From positions 1-40,092 of the forward strand of contig DASUGM010000221.1 in NCBI GenBank assembly GCA_036274055.1: a DNA stretch of 40,092 nt, read 5' to 3'. This DNA comes from DASUGM01 sp036274055 (lineage in GTDB: Bacteria; Acidobacteriota; Vicinamibacteria; Vicinamibacterales; SCN-69-37). A model generated the notes under the pieces. The model was not told the origin of the DNA and did not search any database. It saw only the letters and a program-made list of their open reading frames with translations. Shown here piece by piece: positions 26,108 through 32,722 of this stretch (position 1 is its first letter; every line of letters starts with the position of its first letter). Made by a program: the position numbers and the translations under genes.

Positions 26108-26986
26108 CTAGACCGCGGCGAAATGATCTTTCTCGATCTCCCTCAGCTCGACGCGCTTGAATAACGTCGCGTCGAACGGAATCCGTTCCAGTTTCGCGCC
26201 CGGCGCCAGCTTCGGAATCGCCGACAGCAGCGCCTTCGTATAGGGATGCTGCGGCGCGCTGAACACGCGTTCGGCCGGCGCCAGCTCGACAATCCGTCCG
26301 CGGTACATCACCGCGACGCGGTCGCAGATCTGGCGGACCAGCCGGAGGTCGTGCGCGATGAAGAGGTAGGTGAGGCCGAGCCGGCGCTGCAGATCGAGCA
26401 GCAGGTTGATGACCTGCGCCTGCACAGACACGTCGAGCGCCGACACCGGCTCGTCGCAGATCACCAGCGCGGGCTCGAGCGCGAGGGCGCGCGCCAGGCC
26501 GATCCGCTGACGCTGACCGCCGCTGAACTGATGCGGATACTTCTCGGCGTCGACCGGATCCAGCCCGACGAGTTCGAACAACGAGGCGACCCGGGCCCGT
26601 TGTTCGTCGCGCGTGCCGATGCGATGGATGACCAGCGGTTCGCGGACGATCTGGCCGACGCGCATCCGCGGGTTCAGCGACGAATACGGATCCTGAAACA
26701 CGATCTGGAAGTGCCGGCGGGCGCGGCGCAACTCACCGCCGGACAGCGCGCGGACGTCCAGGTCGTTGATCCGGATCTCGCCGGAGGTCGGCTCGATCAA
26801 GCGCAGCAGGCAGCGCCCGGTCGTGGTCTTGCCGCAGCCTGACTCGCCGACCAACCCGAACGTCTCGCCCGCATCGACGTGAAACGTCACCTCGTCGACG
26901 GCGCGAAACGGCGCGCCGCGGCGGAACAGTTTCCCCGCGGTGGGGAATTCCTTCACGAGCCGGCGGACGTCAACGAGCGCGGACAT
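26108..26986 (-). CDS. OppF/DppF-type oligopeptide ABC transporter ATP-binding protein
   Basis: A 292-residue ABC ATPase if started at the ATG at 26986 (MSALVDVRRLVKEFPTAGKL), which overlaps the upstream oppD by 17 bases. Longer starts at 27010 and 27028 are possible. Walker A GESGCGKT lies at 47-54, then the Q-loop FQDPYSSLNPRM, the signature FSGGQRQRIGLARALAL, Walker B LVICDEPVSALDVSVQ and the H-loop FIAHDL. The C-terminal oligopeptide/dipeptide extension has PQHPYTKALLSAIP. The NPRM after the Q-loop is characteristic of OppF/DppF. It energises peptide uptake together with OppD. No permease (OppB/C) or binding protein is encoded nearby, which is unusual. Confidence 0.92.
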   Translation of the reverse strand: MSALVDVRRLVKEFPTAGKLFRRGAPFRAVDEVTFHVDAGETFGLVGESGCGKTTTGRCLLRLIEPTSGEIRINDLDVRALSGGELRRARRHFQIVFQDPYSSLNPRMRVGQIVREPLVIHRIGTRDEQRARVASLFELVGLDPVDAEKYPHQFSGGQRQRIGLARALALEPALVICDEPVSALDVSVQAQVINLLLDLQRRLGLTYLFIAHDLRLVRQICDRVAVMYRGRIVELAPAERVFSAPQHPYTKALLSAIPKLAPGAKLERIPFDATLFKRVELREIEKDHFAAV

Positions 26987-27962
26987 CGTTGAGGAAGCAG
27001 CGGACGTCATGATCGGCGGCGCCGGCAACCGGCGTCGTTTCCGGTTTCACGGCACACGGGTCGAACCGATCCGGGCATCGCGGCGCGAAGGCGCACCCGG
27101 ACGGCAATTGGCCGATCGCCGGCACGTTGCCGGGAATCGAGGCGAGACGTTTGCCGGGCGTGCCGCCGGGAATCGACGCCAGCAGGCCGCGCGTGTACGG
27201 ATGTGCCGGGGAGCTGAACAACGTCGAGACCGGCGCCTGCTCGACGATCCGTCCGGCGTACATGACCGCGACCCGGTCGGCCATCTCGGCGATGACGCCG
27301 AGATCGTGGGTAATCAGCAGCAGCGACAGATTGAACTCGCGCCGCATCTCGCGCAGCAGGTCGAGAATCTCGGCCTGCACGGTCACGTCCAGGGCCGTGG
27401 TCGGCTCGTCGGCGATCAGCAGGGCGGGATTGGCGCACAGCGCCAGCGCGATCATCGCGCGCTGCCGCAAGCCGCCGCTCAGTTGATGCGGATACTCGCG
27501 CGCCCGCCGTGCGGGGTCGGGAATCCGCACGGCTGCGAGCAGTTCGACGGCGCGCGCTTTCGCCGCCGCGCCCCGCGCCAGCCCGTGCACGCCGAGGGTC
27601 TCTTCGATCTGATAGCCGATCGTGTAGACCGGATTGAGCGCGACCATCGGCTCCTGAAAGACGAAGCCGATCCGCGGCCCGCGCACGCGCCGTATTTCTT
27701 CTTCGCCGAGTTCGAGCAAATTGCGGCCGTCGAGCACGATGCGACCGGCGGCAATCCGTCCGGGCGGGAGCACCAACCGGATGATCGACAGTGCCGTGAC
27801 CGACTTGCCGGAGCCTGATTCGCCGACCAGCCCGAGCGTTTCACCATGGCCGACGTGAAAGGACACGTCGTCGACCGCCGCGGCCTCGCGGCCGCCGGCG
27901 AGGGTGAACACCGTCCGCAGATGTTCGACCTGCAGCAGCGGCGCGTCAGGTGTGGATTTCAC
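26970..27962 (-). CDS. OppD/DppD-type oligopeptide ABC transporter ATP-binding protein
   Basis: A 330-residue ABC ATPase. The frame extends to 28034, but the GTG at 27962 is preferred because it overlaps the mutase stop by 17 bases and places Walker A at the usual distance. Walker A GESGSGKS lies at 47-54, then FQEPMVALNPVYTIG (Q-loop), LSGGLRQRAMIALAL (signature), LLIADEPTTALDVTVQ (Walker B) and LITHDLGVIAEMADR. The C-terminal oligo_HPY region is SPAHPYTRGLLASIPGG, followed by the Cys-containing FAPRCPDRFDPC typical of OppD/DppD. Partner of the OppF-type protein immediately downstream. Substrate class is peptide or related; exact specificity unknown. Confidence 0.93.
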   Translation of the reverse strand: MKSTPDAPLLQVEHLRTVFTLAGGREAAAVDDVSFHVGHGETLGLVGESGSGKSVTALSIIRLVLPPGRIAAGRIVLDGRNLLELGEEEIRRVRGPRIGFVFQEPMVALNPVYTIGYQIEETLGVHGLARGAAAKARAVELLAAVRIPDPARRAREYPHQLSGGLRQRAMIALALCANPALLIADEPTTALDVTVQAEILDLLREMRREFNLSLLLITHDLGVIAEMADRVAVMYAGRIVEQAPVSTLFSSPAHPYTRGLLASIPGGTPGKRLASIPGNVPAIGQLPSGCAFAPRCPDRFDPCAVKPETTPVAGAADHDVRCFLNDVRAR

Positions 27963-29493
27963 GATGTTCGCCGAAGACCCGCCGCAGTGTGTCGGCGATT
28001 TCGCCCAGCGTCGCCCGCGCTTCGACCGCGGCAATCACCGGCGGCACCAGGTTGACGCCGTGTCGCGCCGCCGCATCCACGGCGTCGATCGCCTGCTGCC
28101 AGGCCTGCCGATCGCGGCTCGCCCGCACTGCCCGGACCGCCGCCGCCTGGCGGCGTTCGCTTTCCGGATCGATGCGCAGCAGTTCGATCGATGCCGGCTC
28201 GTCGGTTTCGAGCGTGTTGACGCCGACGATCTGCTGTTCGCCGCTGTCGATGGCACGCTGGGCGGTGTACGCAGCGTCCTGAATCTGTCGCTGGATTCGT
28301 CCGCTCTCAATCGCCGCGAGCGTGCCACCGGCGGCATCGATCGAGGCGATCAGCGCCCGCGCCTCGGCCTCGATCTCGGCCGTCCGCTTTTCGATGGCCC
28401 AGGCGCCGCCGAAGGGGTCGACGGTGTTGGCGACGCCGGATTCGGCGGCGATGATCTGCTGCGTGCGCAGCGCGATGCGCGCCGCTTCTTCGGTCGGCAG
28501 CGCCAGCGCCTCGTCGCGTCCGTTGCAGTGCAGCGACTGCGTCCCGCCAAGCACGGCCGCCAGCGCCTGCATCGCCACGCGGACGATGTTGTTGTCCGGC
28601 TGTTGTGCGGTCAGCGTGCTGCCCGCGGTCTGGGTGTGAAATCGCAGCTGCAGCGCACGCGGGTTGGTCGCGCCGAAGCGATCCCGCATCACGTGCGCCC
28701 ACAGCCGCCGCGCGGCGCGGAACTTCGAGACCTCTTCGAGAAAGTCATTGTGCGCGGCGAAGAAGAACGACAGCCGCTGGCCGAGTTTGTCGACGTCGAG
28801 CCCGGCGGCGCGCGCCGCGTCGACGTAGGCAATCGCGTTGGCGATCGTGAACGCGACCTCCTGCACGGCGGTCGATCCCGCTTCGCGGATGTGGTACCCG
28901 CTGATCGAGATCGTGTTCCAGTTCGGCAGCTCGCGCTCGCACCAGGCGAAGATATCGGTGATGATGCGCAGCGAATCGCGCGGCGGATAGATGTAGGTGC
29001 CGCGGGCGATGTATTCCTTCAGCACGTCGTTCTGGATGGTGCCGGAGAGCGTCTCGAGCGGCACGCCCTGCCGCTTGCCGACGGCGACGTAGAGCGCGAG
29101 CAGGATGATCGCCGTGGCGTTGATGGTCATCGACGTCGACACCTGGCCGAGCGGGATGCCGTCGAAGAGCACCGCCATGTCTTCAATCGAGTCGATGGCG
29201 ACGCCGACACGGCCGACCTCGCCGGCCGCCATCGGGTGGTCCGAGTCATAGCCCATTTGTGTGGGCAGGTCGAACGCGACACTCAAGCCGCTGACACCTT
29301 GGTCGAGCAGGTACCGGTAGCGGGCATTGGATTCGGCGGCCGTGCCAAATCCCGCGTATTGCCGCATGGTCCACAGCCGGCCGCGGTACATCGTCGGCTG
29401 GATGCCGCGCGTATACGGGAAGACGCCAGGAAGGGCATCGCCGTCTTCGCGCGCCTCCGGACGGTCCTCCGGACGCGCGAAATGACGTGTCAT
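27946..29493 (-). CDS. Methylmalonyl-CoA mutase-family catalytic subunit, without B12-binding domain
   Basis: A 515-residue protein from the ATG at 29493. A longer start at 29502 overlaps the predicted -10, so the shorter one is preferred. It has PYTRGIQPTMYRGRLWTMRQ and QYAGFGTAAESNARY, the substrate-tunnel region with the Tyr of the TMY motif that favours methylmalonyl-CoA. Further landmarks are GTIQNDVLKEYIARGTYIYP, PPRDSLRIITDIF, SISGYHIREAGSTAVQEVAF and NIVRVAMQALAAVLGGTQSL. It ends after the barrel domain; the adenosylcobalamin-binding domain (DxHxxG) is absent and must be supplied by a separate small subunit not in this window. Known role: isomerising (R)-methylmalonyl-CoA to succinyl-CoA. 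First gene of the operon with oppD, oppF and the deacylase. An isobutyryl- or ethylmalonyl-type substrate cannot be excluded. Confidence 0.9.
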   Translation of the reverse strand: MTRHFARPEDRPEAREDGDALPGVFPYTRGIQPTMYRGRLWTMRQYAGFGTAAESNARYRYLLDQGVSGLSVAFDLPTQMGYDSDHPMAAGEVGRVGVAIDSIEDMAVLFDGIPLGQVSTSMTINATAIILLALYVAVGKRQGVPLETLSGTIQNDVLKEYIARGTYIYPPRDSLRIITDIFAWCERELPNWNTISISGYHIREAGSTAVQEVAFTIANAIAYVDAARAAGLDVDKLGQRLSFFFAAHNDFLEEVSKFRAARRLWAHVMRDRFGATNPRALQLRFHTQTAGSTLTAQQPDNNIVRVAMQALAAVLGGTQSLHCNGRDEALALPTEEAARIALRTQQIIAAESGVANTVDPFGGAWAIEKRTAEIEAEARALIASIDAAGGTLAAIESGRIQRQIQDAAYTAQRAIDSGEQQIVGVNTLETDEPASIELLRIDPESERRQAAAVRAVRASRDRQAWQQAIDAVDAAARHGVNLVPPVIAAVEARATLGEIADTLRRVFGEHREIHT

Positions 29494-29500
29494 CGGCGGC

Positions 29501-29509
29501 ATTCTAACA
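29501..29509 (-). promoter_or_regulatory. Extended -10 element at the mutase start
   Basis: Read on the minus strand this is TGTTAGAAT, an extended -10 (TG, one base, TAGAAT at 29506-29501). Its last bases overlap the first in-frame ATG (29502). The next ATG (29493) lies 7 bases after the hexamer, the normal distance to a transcription start. This supports a leaderless mutase message starting at 29493. Confidence 0.5.
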
Positions 29510-29548
29510 AAAGGGTCAGTGACGAAATTGTGGCGACAAGATTGGTGT

Positions 29549-29578
29549 TTGACACTGTGTACACGCGACCTCTACAAT
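29549..29578 (+). promoter_or_regulatory. Near-consensus housekeeping promoter
   Basis: TTGACA (29549-29554), 18-base spacer, TACAAT (29573-29578). The -35 is perfect and the -10 differs at one position. A GTGTAC-AC dyad lies in the spacer. The predicted start near 29585 gives a leader of about 145 bases before the ATG at 29729. The leader has no clear riboswitch fold by eye. Confidence 0.75.
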
Positions 29579-29728
29579 TGCCGCAGTTTTCCAGCACACA
29601 CAACCCCAGGCCTCATTCATGCCTCGGTCATTCCCCAGCACGCGCGCTGCTTCACTTCGCCCGAAGTTGATGGCGGTACGCCTGGGCTCTGCGTCTGGTA
29701 CCCAGCTCGACGCAGCGTGGAGGTCCGC

Positions 29729-30037
29729 ATGGATTCGCTCGTGAACCAGTTAGCTCGAGAGCTGACCGACGCAATCGCCGCCGCTTTGGCCGACGACGCA
29801 CGCGTCGAGGCGTGTCGCGAGAAAGCGCGCGCCGCCGGGTTCGATCTCAAGGTCTCGCTCGAAGCCGTGATCGGCTTCAGCAATCGTCCCGGCACCGGCC
29901 CGGCGCGCGAGAAGACGTCGCGCAAAGCCGCCGCTGCCGCCGCCGCGCGCTCGACGTTCGAGATGAGCGCCAACGATCGCCGGTTCCTCAAGAGCCTGCG
30001 CATCTCGGCGGACGAACCAGCGCAGAAGGAAGAATAA
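29729..30037 (+). CDS. Small conserved-looking cytosolic protein of unknown function
   Basis: A 102-residue protein with GGAGG seven bases before the ATG at 29729. It starts MDSLVNQLARELTDAIAAAL, a helical segment that continues through DDARVEACREKARAAGFDLK. A strand-like VSLEAVIGFSNRP and an Arg/Lys/Ala-rich linker follow, then FEMSANDRRFLKSLRIS and an acidic tail PAQKEE. No transmembrane segment or signal peptide is seen. I cannot assign a family. The strong promoter and the long leader suggest it is expressed at a meaningful level. It is divergent from the mutase operon and followed by the third GATTGCC element. Confidence 0.75.
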   Translation: MDSLVNQLARELTDAIAAALADDARVEACREKARAAGFDLKVSLEAVIGFSNRPGTGPAREKTSRKAAAAAAARSTFEMSANDRRFLKSLRISADEPAQKEE

Positions 30038-30046
30038 GACTTCGTC

Positions 30047-30387
30047 GATTGCCGCAATGCCGTATCGAGGGCATTGCCGGATTGGATTGCGCAATTAGTC
30101 AATCAATTGCCGCAATCAATGCCGCATTGCGGATTGCCGGATGACGGGAATTGATCCGCGCCAGTCCCGGTGTCCGCCCAATGAAGGCAATCAGGCCATC
30201 AGGCAATCAATCCGGCAATCTTGCAATCAATCCGGCAATCCGGCAATCCGGCAATCAATCCGGCAATCCGGCAATCGCCGCCAGGCGTCATTTCGTCAAT
30301 CCCGCAATCTGTCAATTAATGCGGCAATTGATTGGCCGATTTGCCAATCCAATGCGGCATTGCCCTCGATTGGGCAATCGGGCAATT
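30047..30387. repeat. Dispersed GATTGCC element, copy 3
   Basis: The 375-base gap between convergent genes (30038-30412) is mostly this element. The left terminus 30047-30086 matches the left arm of the other copies. The right terminus 30348-30387 is its diverged complement, with several mismatches. The interior carries CCGCAATCAATGCCGCATTG as in copy 2, and a long array of GGCAATCC and GGCAATCAATCC words (about 30186-30275). It is the longest and most degenerate copy. Peptide-like frames across it are low-complexity and are not counted as genes. Confidence 0.85.
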
Positions 30388-30412
30388 GAGGCACGAGCGA
30401 GAGCGGCGCGCG

Positions 30413-31156
30413 TCAGCGCGTCGTTTGCGCGGCGACGGCCGCGGCCGCCGCTTGAGCGGCCGCGGCGTCGCCGAGATAACGATGCGACACCGCGCGCATG
30501 TCGCCATCGAGCTCGTACACCAAAGGGATGCCGGTCGGAATGTTCAACTCGACGATGTCGGCGTCGCTGATGTTGTCGAGGTGCTTGACCAGCGCGCGCA
30601 GCGAATTGCCGTGCGCGGTGATCAGTACCCGCTGGCCGCCCGCGATCGCCGGAGCGATCGTCTGCGCCCAATAGGGCACGAAGCGCGCGACGGTGTCCTT
30701 GAGCGATTCGGTCGCCGGCCGCTCGGCTGGCGAGAGCGAGGCGTAGCGCGGGTCGTGCGACGGATGGCGCGGGTCGTCGGTCGAGAGCGCCGGCGGCGGG
30801 ATGTCGTAACTCCGCCGCCAGATCTTCGTCTGCGCCTCGCCGTGTTTCGCCGCGGTTTCCGCCTTGTTCAGCCCCTGGAGCGCCCCGTAGTGCCGCTCGT
30901 TCAGCCGCCAGTCCCGGATCATTGGAATCCACAGGAGTTGCAGTTCGTCGAGCGTCATGAAACACGTTCGGATCGCGCGGGTCAGCACCGACGTGTAGGC
31001 GACGTCGAACGTGAAGCCCTCAGCGCGTAGCAACTGGCCGGCGGCGCGTGCCTCTTCCCGACCCTTGTCGCTCAGGTCGACGTCGGTCCAGCCGGTGAAG
31101 CGATTCTCCTTGTTCCAGGTACTCTCGCCGTGGCGAAGTAAGACGACGGTGTTCAC
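30413..31156 (-). CDS. gpmA: 2,3-bisphosphoglycerate-dependent phosphoglycerate mutase
   Basis: A 247-residue enzyme of standard length interconverting 3- and 2-phosphoglycerate in glycolysis, in the cytosol. The start is a GTG at 31156 (product MNTVVLLRHGESTWN). The phosphohistidine motif LRHGE places His9 as the phosphorylated residue. NRFTGWTDVDLSDKG, YTSVLTRAIRT, NERHYGALQGLNK and VLITAHGNSLRALVKHL (second catalytic His) are all present. The ERHYGALQG loop is diagnostic of the dPGM class. An Ala-rich C-terminal tail (AAAAQAAAAAVAAQ) is added. It lies downstream of eno on the same strand, so lower glycolysis is clustered, though a GGTTCC array separates the two. Confidence 0.96.
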   Translation of the reverse strand: MNTVVLLRHGESTWNKENRFTGWTDVDLSDKGREEARAAGQLLRAEGFTFDVAYTSVLTRAIRTCFMTLDELQLLWIPMIRDWRLNERHYGALQGLNKAETAAKHGEAQTKIWRRSYDIPPPALSTDDPRHPSHDPRYASLSPAERPATESLKDTVARFVPYWAQTIAPAIAGGQRVLITAHGNSLRALVKHLDNISDADIVELNIPTGIPLVYELDGDMRAVSHRYLGDAAAAQAAAAAVAAQTTR

Positions 31157-31160
31157 AGTG

Positions 31161-31292
31161 GGTTCCTTGTTCCGGAACGGTTCCGGGTTCCTGGGTTCTT
31201 GTGACTCCTGGTTCGCATCCGACCAATCCCGAACAATTCCGGAACCGCGGAACGAACCCGGAACCCGGAACTCTACCGGAACCCCGGAACCC
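31161..31292. repeat. Heptamer array with inverted arms, word GGTTCCN/GGAACC
   Basis: The whole gap between eno and gpmA is made of GGTTCC and GGAACC words. The left arm (31161-31201) contains GGTTCCG GGTTCCT GGGTTCT. The right arm (about 31228-31292) contains CGGAACC CGGAACT and CGGAACCCC, so the arms are complementary. The period is near 7 with 8-base variants. It would form a long folded structure in the eno 3' region or the gpmA leader. Confidence 0.8.
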
Positions 31293-31296
31293 CGAG

Positions 31297-32598
31297 CTAT
31301 CGCCTGAGGACGCTCTTCCCCGCGTACCGCGCCGCCTGGCCCAGCGCGGCTTCGATGCGCAGCAATTGATTGTATTTCGCGGTGCGATCCGAGCGGCTCG
31401 CTGAACCGGTTTTGATCTGGCCCGCGCAGGTCGCGACCGCGAGGTCGGCGATCGTCGTGTCCTCGGTCTCGCCCGATCGATGCGAGATGACGCTGTTGTA
31501 GCCGGCCTGCCGCGCCATCTCCACCGCGGCCAGGGTTTCGCTGACCGTGCCGATCTGGTTCAGTTTCACCAGCAGCGCGTTGCCGACGCCCTGCTCGATC
31601 CCTTCTTTCAAGATCTTCGGATTGGTGACGAACACGTCGTCGCCGACCAACTGGACGCGCGACCCCAGCGCGGCGGTCAGCTTCTTCCAGCCCGGCCAGT
31701 CGCCCTCGGCCAGGCCGTCCTCGATCGACACGATCGGGTACTGTCGCGTCCAATCCTCGTAGAGCGCGATCATGTCGTCGCTCGACTTGGTGCCTTCACC
31801 GGATTTCTCGAGCACGTAGTGCTGCGTCGCCGCGTCGAAGAATTCGCTCGACGCGACGTCGAGCGCGAGAAACATCTCGCTGCCGGCTTTGTAGCCGGCC
31901 GCCTGGACGGCCTCGAGCACCAGTTCGACGGCCTCGCGATTCGACTTCAGGCTCGGCGCGAAGCCGCCCTCGTCGCCGACGCCGGTGGCGAGGCCGCGCT
32001 TCTTGAGAATCGCCCGCAGCGCATGAAAGGTTTCGGCGCCGGCGCGGACCGCATCCGAGAACGTCGCGATGCCGGCGGGCATCACCATGAATTCCTGAAA
32101 ATCGACGTTGGTGTCGGCGTGGGCGCCGCCGTTGAGGATGTTCATCATCGGCACCGGCAGCAGCGGACCGTTGGCGCGCGCCGCCTGTGGCACCAGCGCC
32201 GCCAGCGATTCGTAGAGCGGCAGGCCGCGCGCGTCGGCCGCGGCGCGCGCAATCGCCATCGACACGCCGAGCACGGCGTTGGCGCCCAGCCGTCCGAGCG
32301 TCGGCGATCCGTCGAGCGCGATCAGTCCGGAATCGATCGCCCGCTGGTCGACTTCGAGACCCGCCAGCGCGTCGGCGATCTCGCCGTTGACGTGGGCGAC
32401 CGCTTTCAGCACACCTTTACCGCCGTAGCGTTTCTTGTCGCCATCGCGGAGTTCGATGGCCTCGCGCGTCCCGGTCGAGGCGCCCGACGGCACCGCCGCC
32501 CGGCCGCGCGCGCCCGAGGTCAGGAGCACCTCGACCTCCACCGTCGGATTCCCGCGGGAATCGAGGATTTCCCGGGCCTGAACGCTGCGAATTTTCAC
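31297..32598 (-). CDS. eno: Enolase (phosphopyruvate hydratase)
   Basis: A 433-residue protein from a GTG at 32598 (product MKIRSVQAREILDSRGNPTV); a GGAGG sits 12 bases upstream. It converts 2-phosphoglycerate to phosphoenolpyruvate, Mg-dependent, in the cytosol. It has the N-terminal AREILDSRGNPTVE, the mobile loop PSGASTGTREA, MMNILNGGAHADTNVDFQEF, GVGDEGGFAPSLKSN, YPIVSIEDGLAEGDWPGW, VGDDVFVTN, VKLNQIGTVSETL (catalytic Lys) and SHRSGETEDTTIADLAVAT followed by KTGSASRSDRTAKYNQLLRI. All expected catalytic and Mg-binding residues appear present. It is the upstream partner of gpmA and is divergent from the receptor-like gene at 32723. Confidence 0.97.
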   Translation of the reverse strand: MKIRSVQAREILDSRGNPTVEVEVLLTSGARGRAAVPSGASTGTREAIELRDGDKKRYGGKGVLKAVAHVNGEIADALAGLEVDQRAIDSGLIALDGSPTLGRLGANAVLGVSMAIARAAADARGLPLYESLAALVPQAARANGPLLPVPMMNILNGGAHADTNVDFQEFMVMPAGIATFSDAVRAGAETFHALRAILKKRGLATGVGDEGGFAPSLKSNREAVELVLEAVQAAGYKAGSEMFLALDVASSEFFDAATQHYVLEKSGEGTKSSDDMIALYEDWTRQYPIVSIEDGLAEGDWPGWKKLTAALGSRVQLVGDDVFVTNPKILKEGIEQGVGNALLVKLNQIGTVSETLAAVEMARQAGYNSVISHRSGETEDTTIADLAVATCAGQIKTGSASRSDRTAKYNQLLRIEAALGQAARYAGKSVLRR

Positions 32599-32621
32599 GT
32601 CGTGCCGCCTCCCGGCGGCGG

Positions 32622-32650
32622 ATGTTATCACCCGATACGTCTGCTAACAT
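32622..32650. promoter_or_regulatory. Back-to-back extended -10 elements of eno and the receptor-like gene
   Basis: On the minus strand, TGATAACAT occupies 32630-32622 and would start eno transcription about 17 bases before its GTG. On the plus strand, TGCTAACAT occupies 32642-32650 and would start transcription near 32657 for the receptor-like gene. Both have TG, one base, TAACAT. No convincing -35 is visible for either. Confidence 0.45.
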
Positions 32651-32688
32651 GGCCTGACGTCCCCGTCCCCCGGGCGCGTGACCGGCGG

Positions 32689-32706
32689 TGTGACAGCGAT
32701 GTCACA
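32689..32706. promoter_or_regulatory. Dyad TGTGAC-N6-GTCACA in the leader of the receptor-like gene
   Basis: A perfect 6+6 dyad with a 6-base spacer (AGCGAT) lies 5 bases before the AGGAGG ribosome site (32712-32717). It resembles the half-sites of CRP/FNR-family regulators, but the spacing is two bases too long for a classical CRP box. It could be an operator or a small mRNA hairpin affecting translation. Confidence 0.4.
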
Positions 32707-32722
32707 GCGCCAGGAGGCTGCA

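Noticed and set aside
32689..32706. Classical CRP box
   Set aside because: Two half-sites match but the spacing is wider by two bases, and the location is downstream of the predicted start; kept only as a dyad.
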